Of a stretch of 64,000 nucleotides of DNA, positions 11,475-22,369 are shown piece after piece. Position 1 is the first letter of the stretch, and every line of letters starts with the position of its first letter. Origin of the DNA: Halicephalobus mephisto. Its lineage: Eukaryota; Nematoda; Chromadorea; Rhabditida; Panagrolaimidae. The stretch spans positions 60,854 to 124,853 of the forward strand of contig SWDT01000506.1 in assembly GCA_009193035.1 (NCBI GenBank), in the 5' to 3' direction. The notes below the pieces were generated by a model. That model made no database searches. It was not told the DNA's origin and was given only the letters and a program-made list of their open reading frames with translations. The position numbers and the translations under genes are program-made.

Positions 11475-13507
11475 ATGTCAATGCTTATCTTCGAAAATTT
11501 TATTTCTCGAGCTTCCGTTATCTATTCTATAGGTGTCAATAAAACGGAGCCGAAGAATTTTCTCCGGAAACGAGGCAGAATCCGTTCGAAAAAGCGAAAA
11601 GAAGAAGCAAACATGAGAGAGAAGATCCGGATGAGAGCCTTGAATCTCGCTTTTGGGACTTTGAGGAACTTAATCCCGGTCCTACCGTATGAAAAAAGAT
11701 TATCAAAAGCGGAATTGCTGAGGTCAGTCAAGATATCCTCGAAAAAAGAAATTCAAATATCGTTTATTTTAATCAAAAATGTCAATTTCGAATTCGATTT
11801 TGATAAATTTCGAAAATCAGAAAATCCGATTTTGAACAGAATTTGATTCAAAAATCAAATTTTTAATTTCGAACACATTTAAATTTTAAAAATTCAAAAA
11901 AATTTGAACTATTTTAACTTTAAAAAAATCGAAAATTTTCGAATTATTTTGATTCGAAAAATTTTGAATAAATTTAAATTTCAAAAATCGAAAAATTTTG
12001 AATTATTTTAAATTAACAAAATCGAAAATTTTTGAAATAATTTTGAATAAATTTAAATTTCAAAAATCGAAAATTTTTGAATCTAAAAAATTAAAAAATT
12101 AAATCTGAATTTGTTTAATTCGAAAATTCAAAATTTCGAAAAATTGACAGTTTTGATTTTTATGACAAAATTCAAAAATTCCATAATTTTGAAAAAATTT
12201 GGAAAAATAAAATTATGTATAAAAGACAAATAATCCTCGTGAGACCCCTAAATCCTATCATGGACATTGAATAAGCCTCCTTGTCGTCTTGTTTTGATTC
12301 GTCCTGTGATCACAAGATTGGTTCTTGGTCTTTTAATCATTGTTCATGGTAGAATCAATACTCTTTTATTATATTGATTTTTTTCCTTCTAAGGAAATAT
12401 TTCAAGTAATAGTCCTGCCACGATTTTGGTTAATATTTCAAACATTTTCGTAGCAGGACCGGGGATTTTTAATTTTTAATTTTTTTTTACTTTTTGGAAT
12501 AATTTTTTGAATAATGATCCTTAATCGAATTTTTTATAATAAAGTTAATTAATATTTTAAACATTTTCGTGGTAGGATCGGGGATTTTTTATTTTTTTTT
12601 ACTTTTTGGAATAATTTTTTGAATAATGATCCTGACACGAAAAATAATCGAATTTTTTATAATAAAGTTAGTTAATATTTTAAACATTTTCGTGGTAGGA
12701 TCGGGGATATTTTATTTTTTATTTTTTGTTATTTTTTGGGTAATGATCCAAACACAAAAAATAATCAAATTTTTAAACACGAATTGCTTAATATTTTTCA
12801 AACATTTTCGTGGCAGGATCGGGGATTTTTCATTTTTTATTTTTTATTATTTTTTGAGTAATAATCCTGACACGAAAAATAATCGAATTTTTTATAATAA
12901 AGTTAGTTAATATTTTTTAAAAATCATTTGTGGTAAAATAAATACTTTTTTATTTTAAAACTTCCTTATTTTTTGAATAATTTTCTGAGTAGTGATCCTG
13001 ACACGAACGATACACTACTAAAAATCGGAATTGAGATATCTTCAATCTCCACGATAGGAAGGATCCGAGTATTTCTTAATTTTTGAAAATTGCAAAAAAA
13101 TTATTTTTTTCGAAATTTTTAAATTTTTATAAAATTTTCAAATTTTTTAATTTTAAATATTTTTTAAATTTTTTATAAAATTTCCAAATTTTTTAATTTT
13201 TATAAAATTTTCAAATCTTTAAATTTTAAATATTTTTAAAATTTTTTATAAAATTTCCAAATTTAAAATAAAATTTTTAAAAATGATATTTTAATTTTTA
13301 TGTATTTTGTGAAACACGATTTTTTCGTTAAATGAACAAGCTACAAGGTTTCTGAATTCTTATCACCTAGCAAACCTCAGTTTTGCCCATCACATGAGCG
13401 AACTATGGATTCTGTCACCTGCAAAATGTTTCAAAATTTCAACGATAAAATTTTTCAGAATGACAATGGAGTACATCCGATTCCTGGATCAACTACTTGT
13501 TAATTAA
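11475..13507 (+). CDS. minimal bHLH transcription factor (98 aa)
   Basis: Two exons, 11475-11722 and 13459-13507, are joined by a 1.7 kb intron (AG|GTCAGT ... TTTTTCAG). Phase 2 is restored exactly. Exon 1 carries a basic region (RGRIRSKKRKEEANMREKIR), helix 1 (RMRALNLAFGTLRNLIPVLP) and loop YEKRLSKAELLR. Exon 2 supplies helix 2 as MTMEYIRFLDQLLVN and stops straight after it. The RER-type basic motif with REKIRMRALN and the YEKRLSK loop place it in the class A group around Fer3/Ptf1a/Twist/atonal, which bind E-boxes as heterodimers with an E protein. The nearest orthologue is not certain. The start is the first ATG of the uninterrupted frame; an upstream extension has no ATG. There is no activation domain or C-terminal tail. 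Probable role: tissue-specific nuclear regulator. Confidence 0.85.
12390..13020. repeat. ~120-base tandem array with GATCCTGACACGAA motif (bHLH intron)
   Basis: About five units contain TTAATATTTTAAACATTTTCGTGG-AGGATCGGGGATTTTT and AATAATGATCCTGACACGAAAAATAATCGAA. The GGTCCTGACACGAA box and its complement also appear singly at many other non-coding sites in the window, for example near 25.0-25.2, 37.7-38.7, 41.1 and 60.0-60.5 kb. Confidence 0.8.
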
Positions 13508-13899
13508 AAAAATAAAAATTTGAACTTGTTTGAAAAAATAAAAATTTAAATTTGCTTAAAAAAATAAAAATTTGAACTTGTTTGAAAAAATAAAAATTTT
13601 AATTTATTTTTATTTCTTAATTTCCTAAGAAAATATCTTAAGTAATGATCCCGACAAGAATGACAGTTAATTTTTTAACATGAACTTTATATTGATCCTT
13701 TGAACATTTTTCGTAACAAGATCAGTGGTTTTTTATTCAAAAATTTCTTTGTTCTTTACTTTCTGAGAGAACGGCTGAAGTTCCGGTTTTATCACGAATA
13801 ATCGTTAAATCATGCCTCGATAACGAACTTTATTACTGTTTATTTTAAAAAATCTTATGTGAGAAAATTAAAACCATACAAAACTTAAAAAATGAAGTT

Positions 13900-14890
13900 A
13901 ATGATGAAAATTTAGTGCACAAAAAGTGGATACATGGTATACAATGTACGAATACATAAAAAACAGCTTTGATGTACTAGATATATTAAATTTTATGTAC
14001 TAGAACATTGAATACGATATTGATGTATTGTATTTAGTGTACCAGGATATTAAAGCGGTTTCGAATTATCAGATATATTATATTCAACGTATCGGTACAC
14101 TAGACGCAGTATCGATCCGTTGTATGCACTATATTGATAAATTAAAATGGTTTCGAATTATCAGATATATTATATTCAATGCACCGACATAGTTAGTTAA
14201 TATCAGCTCATTAAATATAATGTGGAGATATATTAAAATGGTTTTGATATATCGTATGCATTACATTCAATGTATCGATATATTAAGTTGATATAGATGC
14301 ATTGTATACACAGTATGGATACATTAAAACGGCTCTGATATATCATATGCATTATATTAAATGTATCGACATATTAAGCTAATATCGATCCATTGTATAC
14401 ACTATATAGATACATTAAAACAGCTCTGATATATCATATGCATTATATTCAATGTATCGATATATTAAGTATGATATCACTGCATTAAGTGTAATATCAA
14501 TGTATCATATTTAATTTATCGATACATTATAGCGACTTTGATGTATCGGATTTATTATATTCAATGTATCGATATGTTAAGTTAATATCGATGCATTGTA
14601 TTTCATATATTGATGCATTAAGTAAAATATCAATGTATAATATTTAATTTACCGAGACTTTATAACGACTCTGATGTATCGGATTTATTATATCCAATGT
14701 ATCGATATATTAAGTTGATATCGATGCATTAAGTAAAACATTAATGTATTATATTTAATTTACCGAGACTTTATAACGACTCTAATGTATCGGAATTATT
14801 ATATTCAATGCACTAACACATCAAGTACAAAAATACTACATTATATTTCACCTGTCAATATATTGAATGCCATATATCTGATACATTAGA
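13900..14890. repeat. degenerate array of TATCGATA / ATGTATCGATATATTAAG units
   Basis: Units of about 30-60 bases contain ATGTATCGATATATTAAGTTG, ATATCGATGCATTGTAT and TCTGATATATCATATGCATT. Many are near-palindromic. A related array in the opposite sense lies at about 52.15-52.83 kb in a RasGAP intron. Confidence 0.75.
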
Positions 14891-14939
14891 GTCGTTTTAA
14901 TTTACTTTTTGCATATAAACAGTAACTCACCTCTTTTTG

Positions 14940-15087
14940 GATTGAAGTCTTCATCCCCAGCCGAATATTGTATGATGTAATTGTTCTCTAATCTGGCAAT
15001 AAGAATAAAAAGTAGAAAAGCAATAAAGAACTTTGGAAAAGTCTGATTGAATCGATCTGGAGCCAAAACGATCTTTATTGCCACTGT
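14940..15087 (-). CDS. candidate exon with a membrane segment, gene unknown
   Basis: On the minus strand an open stretch contains FPKFFIAFLLFILIARLENN, then QYSAGDEDFNPKRG, and ends at a good donor (AGAG|GTGAGT) at about 14938. A plausible acceptor (CACCAACAG) precedes it. It could be a signal-anchor exon of the kinase-domain gene downstream on the same strand. However, it ends in phase 1 while the first kinase exon starts in phase 0, so at least one linking exon would be needed. Confidence 0.3.
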
Positions 15088-15189
15088 TGGTGAAATTGAT
15101 AAGAAAAAAAATAAAATTTTTCAAAAAATTAAGTTTTAAATTTTTGAATAATTTAATATTTATGATTTTATTTTTAAAATTTTTCATTT

Positions 15190-16556
15190 TTAGAAAGTTT
15201 GAAAATTAATTTTTTATTTTATTCATCAAAATTTCAAGTAATTCAGAAATTGAGTAAACAAATAAAATCCTTATCTCTGACGTCATTCTTTTTTGTTCTT
15301 ATTCCTCAACATTGTCCGTCTCTGAAAAACGGACTTGATTCTCTCGTTGACAGTAATGCAGATTTTATCCGGAGGATCCAGAAATCTTAGATTTATAAAA
15401 AACTTTGAATTTTCAAATTTATTATAAAGTTTTAAGTTTTTTTTTCAATTTATGCAGAAATTTAAGTCTTAGATTTATAAAGAACTTCGAATTTTCAAAT
15501 TTATTATAAAGTTTTAAAATTCTGCATAAATAGAAAAAAAACAAATTTTAAATTTATAAAAAACTTCGAATTTTCAAATTTACTATAAAATTTTAAAATT
15601 CTTTGATTTATAAAGAAATTTAAAGGTTTTAAATCTGTGATGAGATATATACTTTTCAAATGTGTAAAAAGATTCAAAAGTCCTAAATATGTAGTGAAAT
15701 TAAAAAATTAAAATTTATAAAAAAATTAAAAAATTAAAATTTGCAAAAAAATTAAAAAATTTTAATTTATAAAGAAATTCGAAATTTTAGATCATTTTGG
15801 ATTGAAAAGTTTCAATTTTTTGACGAAATTAAAAATCATGTTTATCTTCGGTCCGGATATAATCTTGTTCACGTTAACTTTATAGAGATGTTTTTGAATT
15901 ATCGAACAATTGAGTATGGTAAAGATTATGTTTTTTTCTCACAGAACTGTTCTTAGATAACACGCTGACGTAGGCCCACCTGTGACGCACTTCGTAATAC
16001 CCATGGACAAAAGTCCTGACTATAGAAATTTAAAAAACGACTTATTTGTGGATTTTGGAATTCAGAAAAATTTAAAAATCACGATGAACTTTGATAATTT
16101 TAAAAAATAAAAAAATAAAATTTCTTATTTTTTATAGTGGATAGTGTTTTGTCAAGTCACTATCCGTTACAGTGATGGATAACTGAAATGATGGAGTATA
16201 ACGAGTTTTAGTCACTATCCGTCGACGCAATCGGAAAGAAACTAAACACAAAAAATAGTCTCAGCACGAAAACACGAACGCGCGCAAAAGCACTTTCGAA
16301 AAAACTATTACGAAATCGCATTTTTAAATTTAAGTTTAAATTTTATTTTTATTTTTATTTTTATTATTTGAAATTACTTCGTATTGTTTATTGAGTCAAT
16401 TTTGTACAAGATAGAGGTATTTAAATTCTACTACTTCTGTTCACTATTCAACTTATTAATTTTTAAAAATCAGATAACATTAATCAGTGGAAAAAGTTAC
16501 TTGATTTTAAAAAATAAATAATTAAAATTGACGAAATTTAAATAATTTTAAAAAAT
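15190..16556. other. AT-rich spacer upstream of TMEM199-like gene
   Basis: Mainly A/T low-complexity sequence, including repeated TTATAAAGAACTTCGAATTTTC stretches (about 15390-15600). Two copies of GTCACTATCCGT lie at about 16154 and 16207, roughly 50 bases apart and about 0.5 kb upstream of the TMEM199 start. They are possible promoter elements, but nothing shows function. A short open frame at 15199-15390 is not supported. Confidence 0.4.
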
Positions 16557-16670
16557 TTGCACATTGAACTGGAAGCCAGTCTGGCGTTGTGGACGCGTGC
16601 TTTGGTCCACTTTGTTCTTGATTTTCGTTCTTTTGTTTTTTTTGTTTTCCATCTTTTACCTCTTCATATA

Positions 16671-17535
16671 ATGGTTTCCCCGGATCCAGATTATGCAGCT
16701 TTCCAAAGTCTTCGAAAATTAAAACCTATTAAACGAGAATTGAAACCGGTACTTTCGGATGAAGATAAAGCAGAACTCGAAGCGAGGAAGAAAAAACTGA
16801 TCGAAGAGCAGGTCAGTTTTAGTTCTCATATATTGAATTTACTTTTTTTATGTGTTAAATTTAATTTCCATATATCGAATTCCAATTTCCATATATGAAA
16901 GTTAATTTTTATTTTTTAAATTCAATTTTTATGTATCAAAAGTTATTTCTGATATATTGAATTTACTTTTTTTATGTGTTAAATTTAATTTCTATATATC
17001 GAATTCCAATTTCCATATATGAAAGTTAATTTTTATTTTTTAAATTCAATTTTTATATATCAAAAGTTATTTCTCATATATCAAAAGTCACTTACCACTT
17101 GTCGAACTTTGATTTTCATAGATGGGAATTGCTTTTTATATATTAAATTTGTTTTTTAACATGTAAAATTTCACTTTTCATAAATGGAAAATGTTTTTTA
17201 TGTATTGGATTTGTTTTTGTATGTTTGATTCATACTGTAGAATATTACCGGATGGTTTTCAGGAACACAAAGCGTACAACAAGATGGTTAGAAATGTCGG
17301 GTTTGAGAAACACAATAAAGAAGACGAATACGGTCATATATGGAGGGAAATGAACCGACAAGGAACTGCTGTTTTTAACACTCTGATTACGGTCGGGGGA
17401 GCTTTCACTTTTGCCTTCTACGGAGTCCAGATGATGGTGCCGAACATAGAACTTCCCTACCGACTGGCAGTGAGTCTGATTTTAGGCGGTGTGGTTTTCG
17501 TCGCGGATCTTTACTTTATTATGAAATCGATGTGA
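16671..17535 (+). CDS. TMEM199: TMEM199/VMA12-like V-ATPase assembly factor (137 aa)
   Basis: Exons are 16671-16811 and 17263-17535. The intron is phase 0 (GAGCAG|GTCAGT ... GGTTTTCAG). The protein begins MVSPDPDYAAF, has a charged N-terminal half (SDEDKAELEARKKKLIEEQ), then the region AYNKMVRNV typical of the VMA12 family. Two C-terminal membrane helices follow, around TLITVGGAFTFAFYGVQMMV and LAVSLILGGVVFVADLYFIM. Family members sit in the ER membrane and help assemble the V0 sector of the vacuolar H+-ATPase. At 137 residues it is shorter than human TMEM199 (about 208), mostly in the N-terminal part. The start is the only in-frame ATG; an upstream open stretch lacks one. It converges on the Warthog-like gene with about 50 bases between the stop codons. 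Confidence 0.8.
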
Positions 17536-17585
17536 TTTTTGAAATTTATAATTTTTATTAAATTTGTATTACTTTAAATTACAAT

Positions 17586-20500
17586 TTAAAGTCCAAGAAG
17601 TGTTCTCGCGACACGAACGATCATTCTACGACCGGATTCTGGAATCTGAAAAAAAATAAAAGTTTAATTTTTCTGAAAAATTTTTACTGATTGTTCGACT
17701 TCTTCGACGGAAGGGATCTTCAGCGGGACTGGCCGGGGGTGAGGGGGAGCGGAGAGTGTCCTGGACCCCTGGGCGGGGAGACTCGGGGCCAGGGGCTGGG
17801 GCTGGACGGAAGCCACCTGGGTCGGGACACCGTAGGAAGCAGAAGGATTCTGACTGTAAGAATAGAAAGGCCAAAATGGATTATAAGATTGACTCTGAGG
17901 ATAAGTCTGTTGAGAACTAGCTTGAGGAACCCCAGTTTGGGCAGGGTTCTGGGGGTTAACGTAAGTTCTTTGTTGAAATAGCCCGAGGGGATCGAGCCAA
18001 TTTGGCTGATAATAATTGTAATTATACTGTGGAAGTGGTTGAGAATTGTAATTTTGAACAGTAAAAACGCCATTTTGTGGATTTTGCGGAATAGCCACAG
18101 GCTGTAGTTGAGAAGTCGACTGATCTTCTGGATAAGATTTCGCACATGGAACAGTTTCTCCGTTTTGAGGTGATGTCTCAGATGGATTTTGAGGTGTCTT
18201 AGAAGGATTTTGAGATATTTCAGATGGATTTTGAGATGTCTCAGATGGATTTTGAGGTATTTCAGATGGATTTTGAGGTATTTTAGAAGGATTTTGAGAT
18301 GTCTCAGATGGATTTTGAGATGTCTCAGATGGAAGTTCCTCGAGGGGTTTGGAGTCTTCCTTGGGCATGTCCTTAGGGAGGTCGAATTTCGTCTGATCGA
18401 AGGACCGAATTGGAGTGCCTGATTCGATTGTTTTCGCCGCAAATTGGATGTTTTCGGGTTTGACATCCTTCTTGGCATTCTCAGCAAGAAGTTCAGGAAG
18501 ACCCTTTTCTACTGTAAATTCAATTTTAAGACTTTCATATTTTTAAAACTTAAATAATTTTATATTTTTTTAATTTTAGAAATTTTAAAATTTAGAGAAT
18601 TTTATATTTTTTTAACTTCGAAAATTTTAAATTTAAATAATTTTATATTTTTTAAATTTAAATAATTTTGTAAATTTTATAATTTAAATAATTTTATATT
18701 TTTTAATTTAAATAATTTTGTAGATTTTTTAATTTAAATAATTTTATATTTTTTTAATTTAAATAATTTTATATTTTAAATAATTTTTTGATTTTTACCT
18801 TGAGTTTCTTGATTAACAGGCTCAGGCAAGCAAGGGAATCTCTTCATAGTCACGTGGTACACTACCCTGAAAATTTGAAGTTGATTAAAACAAAATTTAT
18901 AATTTTAGAATTTTGTGTTGAGACAATTTTGCATAAATGTTCATTTTTAATTTTTACAAAAATATAATTATTATTTTTAAAATTCTGAAATTAAAAAGTT
19001 TCGTTTTTAGATAATTTCAAAAATAATTTTTTTTAAATTTTAAAAAATAATTTTCTTTGAATTTTTTAAAAATAATTTTTTTAAAATTTTTTATAAATAG
19101 TTTTTTTTAGATTTTTATAATTTTTTTTAATTAAGTTTTTTTGATTTTTATGGATGATTATTTTTAAAAAATTTACTTTTTGTTTTCGTCGAAGCTTCTC
19201 TGGATGTTGCTGATGTACTCGAAACTATATTGTCGTCCATCATCGCCCTTGATTTCTCCTCCAACGACGGCTTGACCGGGTCGGATCTGAGCTATCCCTT
19301 GATCCGTAGCTTCGGAAAGTCTTTCATAAGTACAGCACAGTACTTGGAATCTAAAAATCCCAAAAAATTTAAATTTAAAATTAAATTTGAATTTTACAGG
19401 GATTCAGAATTGATTTCTGGCAACGGAGCGATTCCGCCGACCCACTGGTTGTTCCCGAAGCACTGGTTCCAGTTGTACGTTCTGTCACAAAACTGAAAAA
19501 ATTTAATTTAAAACTATAAGATTAAATAACTTAAAATTAATATACATTAAAATTAAATAATTTATATTTAGTTGAAATTGATGTATATTTAATAAAATAA
19601 TATATAATTCTTCAAAATTGATATATATTTAGTTAAATAATATATAATTCTTCAAAATTCATATATATTTAGTTGAAATTGATATATAATTACTTAAAAT
19701 TCATATATATTTAGTTAAATAATATATAATTCTTCAAAAATAATGTATATTTAGTAAAATAATTATTTAAAATTAATGTATATTTAGTTAAATAACATAT
19801 AATTCTTCAAAATTGATATATATTTAGTTGAAATTGATATATAATTATTTAAAATTGATATATATTTAATTAAATAATATATAATTCTTCAAAATTGATA
19901 TATATTTAGTTGAAATTGATATATAGTTCTTCAAAATTGATATATATTTAATTAAATAACATATAATTCTTCAAAAATAATGTATATTTAGTTAAATAAC
20001 ATATAATTCTTCAAAATTGATATATATTTAATTAAATAATATGTAACTAATTGTCTAAAATTACTATTTTATTGCTTATTTGGAATTCATATATAATCGA
20101 TCGAAATTGGTATGAAGTTGTTTAAAATTAGCATTTAAGTAAAAATAACATAAAATTCTTCAAGATTTATATATAACTAATTTTTTAAAACCAATCTAGA
20201 ATTGTTTAAAATTCAAAATTTTTAAGATTAATCTGTAATTTTTTTAAATTAGTGTATATTTTTTATTTTTCTATATAAATTTTTAAAATTAATCTGTAAT
20301 GTTAAAATTAATTTAATTTTTAAAATTTTTTTAAAATTTATTTAATTTTTTGAATTTATTTTTTTTAAATTAATTTAATTTTTAAAAATACTCACAGCGA
20401 ATTGAGGTCTGAAGCCTGTGGCATTCGTGATTACAGGTCCTTGGACATCGCTGGATCTCAGAAATCCATCTGGTTTCTTGTTGATTCTGTAGAATTGAGC

Positions 20501-20674
20501 GGAATCAGCGGCTCTTTTGCCGTCGGCATTCCATCCGAAACAGGAGGGTCTGGCACACCCCAGCACGGGTTGTCCATCGGGTCCTGATTCGAAACTAAAA
20601 GGTACTCCGGATTGTCCACAGTAACTACCTACAGTAATCCCAACAAAAGCCAAAAATAAAATCAGACTTTTCAT
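17586..20674 (-). CDS. Warthog-type hedgehog-related secreted protein with repeat tail, no Hint domain (499 aa)
   Basis: Six exons fit in phase: 20396-20674, 19398-19492, 19177-19350, 18799-18866, 17688-18511 and 17586-17645. Signal peptide: MKSLILFLAFVGITVGSYC. The next ~190 residues match the nematode Wart domain: Cys-containing CGQSGVPFSFE, PVLGCARPSCFGWNADG, then FCDRTYNWNQCFGNNQWVGG, VLCCTYERL, RPGQAVVGGE and TMKRFPCLP. This domain is found in secreted hedgehog-related proteins linked to cuticle and moulting. The C-terminal half is low complexity: a linker, then about ten PSETSQN/PSEIPQN heptads (about 18180-18330), then Gln/Pro/Tyr-rich sequence. No autoprocessing Hint (Hog) domain is present. 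The last 60-base exon is less sure, because its sequence resembles the dispersed GACACGAACGATC box; without splicing the frame would stop at 17664. Confidence 0.8.
18180..18335 (-). repeat. 21-base coding repeat (heptapeptide) in the Warthog-like gene
   Basis: In-frame tandem copies of about 21 bases encode PSETSQN and variants (PSKIPQN, PSEIPQN). The number of such units is expected to vary between individuals. Confidence 0.85.
19500..20330. repeat. A/T tandem repeats in first intron of the Warthog-like gene
   Basis: Units such as AATTCTTCAAAATTGATATA and TATTTAGTTGAAATTGATATA recur irregularly every ~40-90 bases up to about 20050, then decay into simple A/T sequence. Confidence 0.75.
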
Positions 20675-20733
20675 TTTGATTCTCGAAAGTGAAAGTAATG
20701 AAATTTGAAATTTTTAAATTCGCTCCAATTTCA

Positions 20734-20870
20734 GTAGGTGGAACTTGCGCAATTTTCTGGATAAGCAGTTATCTCGAGATTTGGGAATGCAGAAAGTCCA
20801 TTTGCTCCAGTTTTCGCCTACTCGCTTTCAATGGGGAGATTTACCAGATCCCTTCACGTTGGGATTTTTA
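20734..20870 (+). CDS. doubtful plus-strand exon between divergent genes
   Basis: An AATTTCAG acceptor is followed by an open stretch (RWNLRNFLDKQLSRDLGMQK, then FSPTRFQWGDLPDPFTLGFL) that ends at a GTAATC donor-like site. Composition is coding-like, with an in-frame ATG at about 20788, so a trans-spliced first exon is conceivable. No second exon could be joined: the only in-phase continuation (about 21358-21530) falls in a copy of the dispersed repeat. It lies 60 bases upstream of the Warthog-like start on the other strand. Confidence 0.25.
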
Positions 20871-21059
20871 GGTAATCGACCCATTTTATTTGTTTTTCAA
20901 AAGAAATCCAAAAATTTAAGAATAAAAAAATTATTCAAGTTAAATTTTAAAAATTTAAATTATTTCAAAAAAATAAAAAATTTCAAATAACTTTAAAAAA
21001 AATAAAAATTTCATATATAACATATGAAAATTTAATGAAAATAATTTTTTGATATAAAT

Positions 21060-21480
21060 TATAATCCATCTTGTAAGTTATCAGGTCCATATTCAGAATC
21101 TGTGATTAAGTTGACTTCTGAAATAAAAAAATAAAAATTTTGAACTTTTCATATCACAAATTGCAATATCGTAATACTTTTTTACACAAGTTCTCATTTC
21201 GTAACTTATTCAATTTACATAAAAATTTTTAAAACTAATTTTCCGAAATTTTAAAATTCAATATATCTGAGAAATTTTATATCAAAATTAAAATTTTTTC
21301 GATTTTTAATTTTTTTATTTCACGTTAATTAACTTCAATTTTTTTCTTTTTTAATTAGGTGAATTTTTCGCTGATAATACTTACCTAATTCGATTTTCGA
21401 GAACGCCATCAGCAGTACGAAAAAAGAAAATCCGGATCTACGGATATCAAGAATTATCTTTTTTCAGAAAATATCCCGGA
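21060..21480 (+). repeat. diverged copy of composite dispersed element
   Basis: A monomer with GTAAGTTATCAGGTCCATATTC (about 21073) is followed by the T-rich block with ACCTAATTCGATTTTCGAGA (about 21385) and ATCCGGATCTACGGATATC (about 21430). The GCGAATTCGC array is missing in this copy. A 60-codon open frame through the last blocks is repeat-derived. Confidence 0.65.
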
Positions 21481-21879
21481 AAAATTAGATTAAAAATTTT
21501 AAAACAAATTTAAAATTTATCAAAATTCTGCAATTTTTAAAAATTTAAAAAAAAAAAATAAATAAAATCAAAAATTTCTAAATTTTAAAAAATAAAAAAA
21601 AATTTTTAAAATAAAATTTAAAATTTTTAAATTTAAAAAAAAAATAAAATTAATTTAATTAAATTTTTATTTTTAATGAAAATTTTTAAATTTTAAATTT
21701 TAAAAAATTATTTTAATTTAGAAAATTTTAAAAAATTTCAATGTCAAACTGCTTGGTTGAAATTGATTGATAAAAATGGAATGAAAACTACAATTTTTGT
21801 CCTTATTGCATTGTGATCGACTAATCAATTCAGGTAGATTTAACTCAGTATAAAAACACTATTGCCTATTTCTTCATTT

Positions 21880-22300
21880 CTTAAAATTTAACTTTTTTAA
21901 TTTAAAAAAAAATTATTTTCTTTTTCTTAAAATTTATCTTTTTAAATTTAGAAAAATAATTTTCTTCAAAATTTAACTTTTTTAATTTAGAAAAAATTAT
22001 TTTCTTCAAAATTTAACTTTTTTAATTTAAAAGAAAATTATTTTCTTTTTGTTAAAATTTAACTTTTTAAATTTAGAAAAATAATTTTCTTTAAAATTTA
22101 TCTTTTTTAATTTAAAAAATTATTTTTTTCAAAATTTAACTTTTTTAATTTAGAAAAAATTATTTTCTTCAAAATTTAACTTTTTTAATTTAAAAGAAAA
22201 TTATTTTCTTTTTGTTAAAATTTAACTTTTTAAATTTAGAAAAATAATTTTCTTTAAAATTTAACTTTTTTAATTTAGAAAAAATTATTTTCCTTTAATT
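21880..22300. repeat. ~45-90-base A/T tandem repeat upstream of thioesterase 1
   Basis: AAAATTTAACTTTTTTAATTTAGAAAAAATTATTTTCTTC-like units recur about eight times and end just before the TTTTCAG acceptor at 22320. Confidence 0.8.
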
Positions 22301-22369
22301 ATTCAAATTTTTATTTTCAGAGGTGATTTTATTTCCGAAAATTTCCTACTTTTACTCTCAAAACGAAAA

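Noticed and set aside
17720..18487. 255-codon alternative minus-strand frame over the Warthog-like repeats
   Set aside because: It arises from the 21-base repeat and lacks the splice-phase continuity seen for the Wart-domain frame.
21358..21534. 58-codon plus-strand continuation of the doubtful exon at 20734-20870
   Set aside because: It coincides with the T-rich and CCGGATTTACGG blocks of the dispersed element, so its openness is not evidence of coding.
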